From assembly GCA_022707665.1 (NCBI GenBank), contig JAKJAE010000148.1, positions 1-6,870 of the forward strand: a stretch of DNA of 6,870 nt, in the 5' to 3' direction. Below the pieces are notes generated by a model. It searched no databases, was not told where the DNA came from, and worked only from the letters and a program-made list of their open reading frames with translations. The translations under genes and the position numbers were made by a program. Shown in pieces: positions 1 through 5,206 of the stretch (its first letter is position 1; each line of letters starts with the position of its first letter). The stretch is from Chloroflexota bacterium. GTDB taxonomy: Bacteria > Chloroflexota > Anaerolineae > B4-G1 > SLSP01.

Positions 1-2
1 CA

Positions 3-962
3 CGCATAGTCGACCAGGGCTGCACGCACGCCGTGGTCGAGGCCAGCAGTGAGGCGCTCGCGCAACACAGGCTTCGCGGCACACGGTTCGACGTGGCCGT
101 CTGGACCAATCTCGCGCCAGAACACCTCAACTTCCATGGCGATATGGAAGGTTACTTTGAGGCAAAACGCATCCTCTTCGAGGCCAGTGATTTCGCCGTT
201 GTCAACAGGCGCGATCCGTGGGGCATGCGACTCGTCAACCGCGATCACACGACGTATGCCGACAAGGATGGCTTGGAAGCAGACTGGTGGGCAGGTGACA
301 TCATAGAGGATGGTGAGGGGCTCTCGTTCTCCGTACACCATCCACAGGGCCAGTTTGCGGCAACGCTTCCGATGATCGGAACCTACAATGTCGCCAACGC
401 GATGGCCGCGATTGCAGCGGTCGACCATCTCGGCATTGCACCGCCCGACATCCAGAGAGGCCTTGCTAGCTTTCCTGGTGTGCCAGGGCGAATGCAGATA
501 CTGCAGACTACACCGGTCCGCGTCGTTCTCGACTTCGCCCACACACCGGACAGCCTCAGAGTGGCGCTCTCGACGCTAAGACAGACGACGGCTCGACGGC
601 TCATCGTCGTACTCGGATCGGCAGGCGGCCCACGGGATCCAAGCAAGCGTGCCCCTCTGGGCGAAGTCGCAGCGACGCTTGCCGACCTGGCGATCTTCAC
701 CGAGGAAGACTGTCGAGACACGCCCATCTACGACATTCTGAATGAGATGAAACGGGGAGCCGACGAAGTGGGGCGGGCCAACTACATACTGGAGCCTGAT
801 AGGCTGCAGGCGATCCACTACGCGCTGAGCCGGACAGAGCCGGGCGACACCGCCGTATTCTGCGGCAAGGCTGGGGAGATCACGCTAGAGCGCGCAACCG
901 AGACACTTCCCTGGATCGAGGAGACCATCGTCCGCAGTGCGATGGCTGACCTTGGCTGGTGA
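3..962 (+). CDS. MurE-type Mur ligase (UDP-MurNAc-tripeptide synthetase family), 5'-partial
   Basis: Cytoplasmic ATP-dependent ligase family that adds the third amino acid (meso-DAP or L-Lys) to UDP-MurNAc-L-Ala-D-Glu during peptidoglycan synthesis. The frame is open at the left edge, so the UDP-binding domain and the ATP P-loop lie outside the window; 319 residues are visible. Counting from the GTG codon at 33: 'EASSEALAQHR' (canonical E.SSH.L), 'TNLAPEHLNFHGDMEGY' followed by the expected carbamylated lysine K45 (codon 165-167), 'GTYNVANAMAA' (canonical G.FN..N), 'PGVPGRMQ', 'FAHTPDSL' opening the C-terminal domain, and 'GSAGGPRDPSKRAPLG'. The amino-acid-selecting motif, normally DNPR, reads EDCR at 225-228. 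The distal GKGHE motif reads GKAGE at 278-282. The family is clear, but the third-position substrate cannot be assigned, and this could be a MurE paralogue rather than the housekeeping enzyme. GTG 33 is internal to the conserved domain and is not the start. Confidence 0.85.
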   Translation, partial: RIVDQGCTHAVVEASSEALAQHRLRGTRFDVAVWTNLAPEHLNFHGDMEGYFEAKRILFEASDFAVVNRRDPWGMRLVNRDHTTYADKDGLEADWWAGDIIEDGEGLSFSVHHPQGQFAATLPMIGTYNVANAMAAIAAVDHLGIAPPDIQRGLASFPGVPGRMQILQTTPVRVVLDFAHTPDSLRVALSTLRQTTARRLIVVLGSAGGPRDPSKRAPLGEVAATLADLAIFTEEDCRDTPIYDILNEMKRGADEVGRANYILEPDRLQAIHYALSRTEPGDTAVFCGKAGEITLERATETLPWIEETIVRSAMADLGW

Positions 963-1005
963 CAGGTCCGATGGCCTGCTCTGCGGGGCTGCTCCCACCT
1001 GTCAC
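959..1005 (+). other. Inverted repeat / hairpin over the murE-like stop codon
   Basis: Nine-base perfect arms GTGACAGGT (959-967) and ACCTGTCAC (997-1005) flank a 29-nt loop. The loop holds a smaller CCTGC/GCGGG stem (975-979 with 983-987, one G-U pair). The left arm includes the TGA of the Mur ligase gene. Only a short ACACTTT follows the right arm, so this is at best a weak intrinsic terminator. It could also be an mRNA-stabilising structure or a protein-binding dyad. Confidence 0.35.
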
Positions 1006-1034
1006 ACTTTCCTGTAGCATGTTCTGCATCACCA

Positions 1035-1041
1035 GAGGAGA
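1035..1041 (+). promoter_or_regulatory. Ribosome-binding site of the deformylase gene
   Basis: GAGGAGA lies just upstream of the ATG at 1045. The spacing is short (about 4 nt from GAGGAG), but the purine-rich run is the only good match nearby. It supports this start over any other in-frame codon. Confidence 0.7.
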
Positions 1042-1044
1042 CAG

Positions 1045-1590
1045 ATGACGATTCGCAACATCGTATTGCTTGGGGATCCCATCCTCTACCAGATCTGCAC
1101 TCCAGTGAAACGCGAGGAGTTGAGCGAGTTGGCACCGACCATACAGGATCTGCGCGACACGCTGTTGGCCTTCCGCGCGCAACACGGCGTGGGACGGGCC
1201 ATCGCGGCACCACAGATTGGCGTGCTGAAGCGCCTCGTCTTCCTGGAGCGGGTCAGCAACAGCACGCTGGACAACACGACAGGCATCCCTACGCCTTCGC
1301 CGCTCATCAATCCCATCGTGCACGATGGGAGCAAGGAGATGGTCGAGCTTTGGGATGACTGCATGAGCTTTCCCAACCTGTTGGTACGGTTGCGCCGTCA
1401 CGCAACGTGCGAACTCACATACCGGGACCTGGACTGGCAAGAGCACACGGTGCGCCTCACCGGTGACCTCTCGGAGCTGCTGCAACACGAATGTGACCAC
1501 CTTGACGGTGTTCTTGCAGTTTCACGCGCGATCGATGCCCGCGCCTTCGCCTACAGGCAGCCTGTCCGCCCTTCGGACGCCTGTGGATGA
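1045..1590 (+). CDS. def: Peptide deformylase-family protein
   Basis: Peptide deformylases are cytoplasmic Fe/Zn hydrolases that remove the formyl group from the initiator Met of nascent proteins. At 181 residues the length is normal. All three family motifs are recognisable. Motif I is GRAIAAPQ (50-57, canonical GxGxAAPQ, with the second Gly replaced by Ala and Q57 kept). Motif II is DDCMS (104-108, canonical EGCLS), keeping the metal ligand C106 and S108. Motif III is HECDH (148-152), supplying H148 and H152 as ligands and E149 as the catalytic acid/base. The substitutions in motifs I and II place it in a divergent subfamily, so it may be a secondary deformylase or act on another N-acyl or amide substrate. 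The metal site looks intact. It lies 82 bp after the Mur ligase gene and 82 bp before the UxuA-like gene, all on the same strand. The symbol is a family assignment, not proof of the housekeeping role. Confidence 0.85.
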   Translation: MTIRNIVLLGDPILYQICTPVKREELSELAPTIQDLRDTLLAFRAQHGVGRAIAAPQIGVLKRLVFLERVSNSTLDNTTGIPTPSPLINPIVHDGSKEMVELWDDCMSFPNLLVRLRRHATCELTYRDLDWQEHTVRLTGDLSELLQHECDHLDGVLAVSRAIDARAFAYRQPVRPSDACG

Positions 1591-1657
1591 GTGCCGTTTG
1601 AGCTTGCCCTCGCGTGTTGCCGCCGAACCACTATCATACAGGCTAACCCTATCGCAC

Positions 1658-1664
1658 AAGGAGA
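1658..1664 (+). promoter_or_regulatory. Ribosome-binding site fixing the start of the UxuA-like gene
   Basis: AAGGAGA sits 8 nt before the ATG at 1673, which is near-ideal spacing. The open frame extends upstream to 1463, overlapping the deformylase gene, but that extension has no family-like sequence. This site decides the start at 1673. Confidence 0.85.
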
Positions 1665-1672
1665 TTTCGGGT

Positions 1673-2650
1673 ATGAAGATCGCTGAGATGCTGCCGCCCC
1701 ACCCCTCTCCCCTCTGGACAATGGTCAAACAGGCGGGCGTCACCCACGCCGTAGGCGGCATGGACATGCGCCAGGGCTTCGATGTGCCCAGGGACCAGTT
1801 GCCGTGGAGCTACATGGCCCTCGTCCACCTGAAGACCCTCTACGAGAACTACGGGTTTACGCTCGACGTTCTCGAGAGCAGGCCGCCGATGAACAAGATC
1901 AAGCTTGGCCTGCCTGGCAAGGATCAGGAGATCGAGTATGTCGTCGACCTGATCGAGAATATGGGTAAGCTCGGTATCCCCGTCTGGTGCTACGAGTGGA
2001 TGCCCATCATGAACTGGATGCGAACCTCAACCACGACGCCATCTCGCGGTGGCGCGCTCGCCACCAGCTTTGACTACGATCTCATCAAGGATGCGCCACT
2101 CACTGAGTACGGTGTAGTCGAAGACGATGTCCTCTGGGAGAACCTCGAGGCGTTTCTGAAGATCGTGGTCCCTGTGGCAGAGTCGGCCGGCGTGAAGCTG
2201 GCGATGCACCCAGACGATCCGCCACTGTCGCCCATTCGCGGGCTCGCACGCATCATGCGGAGCATCGAAAACTACCAACGACTGCTGGACCTGTATCCGA
2301 GCCCGGTCAACGGCATCGCCCTGTGCCAGGGCAACTTCACGTTGATGACCGACGACCTACCTGCCGCAATCCGCCAGTTCGGCAAGCAAGGCAAGATCTT
2401 CTTCGTCCACTTCCGGGATGTGCGTGGTGACAAGTATAAGTTCGTCGAGACCTTCCACGATGACGGCAAGACGGACATGCTCGCGTGCATGAAGGCGTAC
2501 AAGGAAGTGGGCTACTACGGCGTCTGCCGCCCTGACCACGTACCAACGATGGAGGGCGACGACAACTCACGCCCCAGTTACTCGAACATTGGGCGTCTGT
2601 TCGCCATCGGCTACCTGCGCGGCCTGCAGGAAGCAGTCTACGGCAAGTAG
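1673..2650 (+). CDS. Mannonate dehydratase (UxuA)-family TIM-barrel protein
   Basis: UxuA enzymes dehydrate D-mannonate to 2-keto-3-deoxygluconate in hexuronate catabolism, using a Mn/Fe centre in a TIM barrel. The 325-residue product keeps the family landmarks: a 'CYEWMPIMNWMRT' segment (106-118; compare the FMPV.DW.RT motif of UxuA), 'KLAMHPDDPP' (175-184), 'GIALCQGNF' (214-222), 'FFVHFRDV' (243-250) and 'CRPDHVP' (285-291). The expected metal ligands are present as H179, C218, H246 and D288. It is shorter than E. coli UxuA (about 390 residues), and its first 70 residues do not resemble the classical N-terminus, so it is a compact, divergent member. The substrate could be another aldonate, or it could be an isomerase-like relative. 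The AAGGAGA ribosome-binding site supports the start. It converges with the Nif3-like gene and is the only gene on its strand here with an obvious sugar-acid role. Confidence 0.78.
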   Translation: MKIAEMLPPHPSPLWTMVKQAGVTHAVGGMDMRQGFDVPRDQLPWSYMALVHLKTLYENYGFTLDVLESRPPMNKIKLGLPGKDQEIEYVVDLIENMGKLGIPVWCYEWMPIMNWMRTSTTTPSRGGALATSFDYDLIKDAPLTEYGVVEDDVLWENLEAFLKIVVPVAESAGVKLAMHPDDPPLSPIRGLARIMRSIENYQRLLDLYPSPVNGIALCQGNFTLMTDDLPAAIRQFGKQGKIFFVHFRDVRGDKYKFVETFHDDGKTDMLACMKAYKEVGYYGVCRPDHVPTMEGDDNSRPSYSNIGRLFAIGYLRGLQEAVYGK

Positions 2651-2662
2651 GACCCGCCCCTG

Positions 2663-2728
2663 AGCCTCCAGAGCGCTCTGGGGAATCCTGAAGCCTCGGA
2701 GCGCTCTGCTCTCCGGCAATGTCCGGAC
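2663..2728. repeat. Tandem palindromic repeat in the convergent intergenic spacer; possible bidirectional terminator
   Basis: The 88-bp spacer 2651-2738 contains a perfect 14-nt palindrome, CCAGAGCGCTCTGG (2668-2681), extended by a C-G and a T-G pair to 2666-2683. A second, diverged copy follows. AGCCTC at 2663-2668 recurs at 2692-2697, and AGAGCGCTCTG at 2670-2680 recurs as GGAGCGCTCTG at 2698-2708. The second copy can form CGGAG (2697-2701) / CTCCG (2711-2715). A short GTCCGGAC palindrome lies at 2721-2728. Placement between two convergent stop codons fits a two-way terminator, but there is no T-tract on either strand. The composition and layout also resemble small interspersed palindromic elements. 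Repeat structure is directly visible; function is inferred. Confidence 0.55.
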
Positions 2729-2738
2729 CGAGTCACGG

Positions 2739-3545
2739 TTAGCCTGTCACCTGCCTGTAGATGCACCCTCGCGGAATGAATCGCACGGGCACCGCGGGGA
2801 ACTGAAGGCGCAGGTGATCTGCCAGACATCTCATGCCCGGTTCCTCTGCCGTGGCATGGTTCACGATGATCACGGGCAGCCCTGTGTCGAGAGCGTACGC
2901 ACCCTCGCGCCAGTAGGTAAAGCCATCATCGGTGCAAATGGCAAGGTCCAATCCATAGGCCTCACCGAAGTCGCGAACATACCCGAATAGTGGCGTAATG
3001 GCACCGGCGCCGATGGCTACACGGTGGACCGGCGTCCCTGGATCACCGATAAGCTGCACGGCCTCCTGACCAAACTTCGCTGTCCTCGCCGCGACCTGAC
3101 GCGCCACGTCACCCGCGGATCGGCCACTAACATCATAGACGCGGTAGTACCCCTCGCCGCCAATGGCTTGTCCAAGGTCCAGAGCCTCGCCCCAGGCATC
3201 GGGGATGCCAATCTTTGGCACCTGATCCCACAGATCGTGGCAGCGAATGATGGTGATCCCGCTTTCCTCGATGAAGGCGCGCTTGGAGCGCGTGCCCTCG
3301 TAGTCGAAGGTCCATCCAAGATGATCGTCGTAGTGATCGTAGTACGTTGGCTCGTGGGTGATGAGAAGGTTGCAGCCGGCAGAGAGCGCCGTTCTGAGCG
3401 CTGCCGTAGTGCTCATCCACGACACAGCAATGCCGCGCACCTCGACCTCGGGGCTACCGGACTTGAACACGTCAACCGTCTTCTCCAGATCCATCCACCC
3501 GCCATCCAGCGACCGCAGGTACGTCTGTACATCCTTCGCGCGCAT
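2739..3545 (-). CDS. Nif3/YbgI-family dinuclear metal-centre protein
   Basis: Nif3-like proteins (the 'GTP cyclohydrolase 1 type 2 homolog' family) form toroidal hexamers with a dinuclear metal site; their in vivo substrate is generally unknown. From the ATG at 3545 the product is 268 residues, within the usual 250-280 for short members. Visible motifs are 'LLITHEPTYYDHYDD' (60-74) in place of the common T-H-H-P loop, 'RCHDLWDQ' (101-108) with a plausible metal ligand D104, a Gly-rich 'VAIGAGAI' (176-183) beginning the second half, and 'VIIVNHATAEEPG' (225-237), where H230 and E234 match the HxxxE ligand pair. The usual second His of the first loop is Glu (H64-E65). An upstream TTG at 3566 is possible, but AGGAGG six nt before the ATG settles the start. 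It is the last gene of the leftward block, 11 bp after the UroD-like gene, so probably co-transcribed. Confidence 0.85.
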   Translation of the reverse strand: MRAKDVQTYLRSLDGGWMDLEKTVDVFKSGSPEVEVRGIAVSWMSTTAALRTALSAGCNLLITHEPTYYDHYDDHLGWTFDYEGTRSKRAFIEESGITIIRCHDLWDQVPKIGIPDAWGEALDLGQAIGGEGYYRVYDVSGRSAGDVARQVAARTAKFGQEAVQLIGDPGTPVHRVAIGAGAITPLFGYVRDFGEAYGLDLAICTDDGFTYWREGAYALDTGLPVIIVNHATAEEPGMRCLADHLRLQFPAVPVRFIPRGCIYRQVTG

Positions 3546-3551
3546 ACCTCT

Positions 3552-3557
3552 CCTCCT
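3552..3557 (-). promoter_or_regulatory. Ribosome-binding site of the Nif3-like gene, overlapping the UroD-like stop
   Basis: On the minus strand AGGAGG begins with the last base of the preceding TGA and lies 6 nt before the ATG at 3545. A ribosome finishing the UroD-like gene would end on this site, which suggests translational coupling. Confidence 0.85.
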
Positions 3558-4654
3558 CACCAGCAATGCACCAACCCGTGAAGGTCACGCCCTCGCGCCA
3601 GGGCTGCCTCTGCCGCGTCACGTGGCAATCCGATTATAGGGATGCCTTTGCCAATCGTATTGTCGAATATCACATCCATAGCATTGAGCTCGGGCTGGCT
3701 CAGGTTCACCGCGGTGAGGCCGGGCATCTCCGAGGCCATCCGGATGTAGTGATCGCCTCGTCCGCAGAAATGCAGTGCCCCGCCCCCGTAAGTCGAGAGC
3801 AAGCGCGCATCGTAAGGCATGATGAACCGCTCGAACATGCGTGGCGAGAGGTTCATGGCCGAATCGTCGCGGAGCATCAACGTCCCCCGATGCACCATCG
3901 ACCAATGAACAGCGTGATCCGCGGGTGACGGCACCTCAGCGATCCAGGCATCCATGAACGCTATGTAGGTCTGCGTCACGAGTTCCAGGAGTGCCGTTAC
4001 GAGGTCGGGGGCCTCGACGAGGGCGACGAACAGCGAGCTTCCCCAGAGCAACTCACAGACATCCATGGGACCCTGGAGGTCGGGGTGGTAGAGGTGCACG
4101 TACCGCCCCAACTTGGGATAGGGAGCAAACAGCTCACGATAGACGGCAGCCATCTCAAAGACCTGGGTTCCCAGGCCACCCCGGACATCTGGAACACCTC
4201 GATCCAGCAACACCTTGACAGCCTCAGCCGCCTTCGTTGCATCGGCCCGTCCCAGCGAGGCGGAGAGTGTCGTAGCGTCCATCCCGCCGAGCGGGATCGT
4301 CGTAGGCAGCGTGTCGGTCTCCGCATCCATCAGGAACAGTTTTGCGCCGAAGAGCGTAGGCATGATACCCGTTCCATAGTTACACCGTACGGCCAGGATC
4401 TCGCCCGTCCCGGCGGTCAGGGCTCGTGAGCACTGACTCAATTGCTGCAGCGCCATCAACTCATAGCTCTCGAGAGCGTTGTTCACCGGCACGTGTGGCC
4501 ACGGAAGTCCGGGGGAGGCCGATCGCGCGCGACGAGGCGTAAAGATGCTCCCCTGGAATTCGTTGTCGGTGAATGTCGTCCACTCGGACCACAGCGCCTC
4601 CTCGACTTCAGGATCAATGCGACTCTCCAAATCCTCAAGGTATAGGTCTATCAC
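3557..4654 (-). CDS. Uroporphyrinogen decarboxylase/MtaA-superfamily protein (not HemE)
   Basis: The UroD superfamily contains haem-pathway decarboxylases (HemE) and cobalamin-dependent methyltransferases (MtaA/MtbA type). The product has 365 residues. The C-terminal half carries the family core: 'MVHRGTLMLRDDSAMNLS' (253-270), 'SPRMFERFIMPY' (270-281), then 'GGALHFCGRGDHYI' (291-304) and 'GIPIIGLPRD' (337-346). HemE's N-terminal Arg motif (M.RQAGR) is absent, so a haem role is unlikely. H295-x-C297 matches the H-x-C zinc ligands of the methyltransferase branch. C364, the penultimate residue, lies at a spacing that could supply the third ligand; this is inference. The protein stops about where relatives have one more helix. 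The start is GTG at 4654 with GGAGA 6 nt upstream, 18 bp after the GH2-GNAT stop. Its substrate is unknown; operon context points to glycoside metabolism. Confidence 0.8.
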   Translation of the reverse strand: MIDLYLEDLESRIDPEVEEALWSEWTTFTDNEFQGSIFTPRRARSASPGLPWPHVPVNNALESYELMALQQLSQCSRALTAGTGEILAVRCNYGTGIMPTLFGAKLFLMDAETDTLPTTIPLGGMDATTLSASLGRADATKAAEAVKVLLDRGVPDVRGGLGTQVFEMAAVYRELFAPYPKLGRYVHLYHPDLQGPMDVCELLWGSSLFVALVEAPDLVTALLELVTQTYIAFMDAWIAEVPSPADHAVHWSMVHRGTLMLRDDSAMNLSPRMFERFIMPYDARLLSTYGGGALHFCGRGDHYIRMASEMPGLTAVNLSQPELNAMDVIFDNTIGKGIPIIGLPRDAAEAALARGRDLHGLVHCW

Positions 4655-4660
4655 GCGTTA

Positions 4661-4665
4661 TCTCC
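4661..4665 (-). promoter_or_regulatory. Ribosome-binding site supporting a GTG start
   Basis: GGAGA on the minus strand is 6 nt upstream of the GTG at 4654, inside the 18-bp gap after the GH2-GNAT stop. No ATG nearby has a better site, so the GTG start is preferred. Confidence 0.65.
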
Positions 4666-4672
4666 ACGGAAG

Positions 4673-5206
4673 CTATAGTTCGAGGCTGGACAGCACCGGA
4701 TGATCAAGCACCTCTCGTACCTCCCGCCAGGCCTCGCGCGCCCAGGGTCCATCGAGGTCGGGCACGAACCCAAAGTCCAGGTACAGCTTGATCGCGGCAA
4801 GTCGTCGGGTCTGGGTGCCCAGAAAGGCCCGCTCATGCCACTGAGCCATCTGTATGAGCGCGTAGGATAGCATCGCCTTCCCCAGGCCGAGCCCCCAATG
4901 CGATCGTCGCGTCGCAACCCAGTGGATCTGACCATAGTCCTGTCCCTTGTGAGCCCGGTTGTACCAGGACGTGATCGTGGCCACCCCGACGCCTCGACTG
5001 TCTTGCACGATGTACCCACGCCACCGCAATGCCTCGATATCAGCCCCGAACTGGCTCTGGAAGAGTGTGGGCTCGATAGCCCCAAACTCCTCGGCGTCGC
5101 GCCAGATGTCGGTCCAGAGACCTCCCTCATCCGGTCGCATAGCCCGAATGCTAAAACCCTCGGGAAAGGTTACAACCGGAATATCTTGCAGCGTCGTCCG
5201 CACCAT
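4673..5206 (-). other. GNAT acetyltransferase domain of the fusion, with possible internal start
   Basis: The last 177 codons form a complete GNAT unit beginning at an in-frame ATG (5206, residue 544 of the visible protein), about the size of a free-standing acetyltransferase. The order is N-terminal strand ('FSIRAMRPDE', 561-570), central strand ending 'IHWVA' (637-641), the pyrophosphate-binding loop 'HWGLGLGKAM' (646-655), and 'TQTRRLAAIKLYLDFGF' (674-690). The canonical Q/RxxGxG loop has Trp in place of the first Arg/Gln. Upstream of the ATG there is only GGGG and no convincing Shine-Dalgarno, so separate translation is possible but unproven. The acyl acceptor is unknown. Confidence 0.75.

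Noticed and set aside
880..1500. 206-residue minus-strand open frame
   Set aside because: It lies antisense to the Mur ligase end and the deformylase, has no recognisable motif, and is explained by high G+C coding sequence on the other strand.
1564..1578. Small GTCCG/CGGAC hairpin near the end of the deformylase gene
   Set aside because: A 5-bp stem inside coding sequence is expected by chance at this G+C, and no T-tract follows.
1598..1637. Possible promoter before the UxuA-like gene (TTGAGC at 1598-1603 and TATCAT at 1632-1637)
   Set aside because: The spacer is 28 nt, far from 16-18, and no other hexamer pair with good spacing was found. TATCAT alone is not enough.
1463..1672. Upstream extension of the UxuA-like frame to an ATG at 1463
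   Set aside because: It overlaps the conserved end of the deformylase gene (including HECDH) in another frame, has no family-like sequence, and the ideal ribosome-binding site is at 1658-1664 before the ATG at 1673.
3546..3566. TTG start at 3566 for the Nif3-like gene
   Set aside because: It would overlap the UroD-like gene and add seven Arg-rich residues encoded by the Shine-Dalgarno region itself; ATG 3545 has AGGAGG at 6 nt.
3024..3581. 185-residue plus-strand open frame
   Set aside because: It is antisense to the Nif3-like gene, whose motifs are clear; the plus-strand translation shows no family features.
3557..4654. Assignment as haem uroporphyrinogen decarboxylase (hemE)
   Set aside because: The N-terminal RQAGR-type motif of HemE is missing, and the protein carries an H-x-C core typical of the methyltransferase branch.
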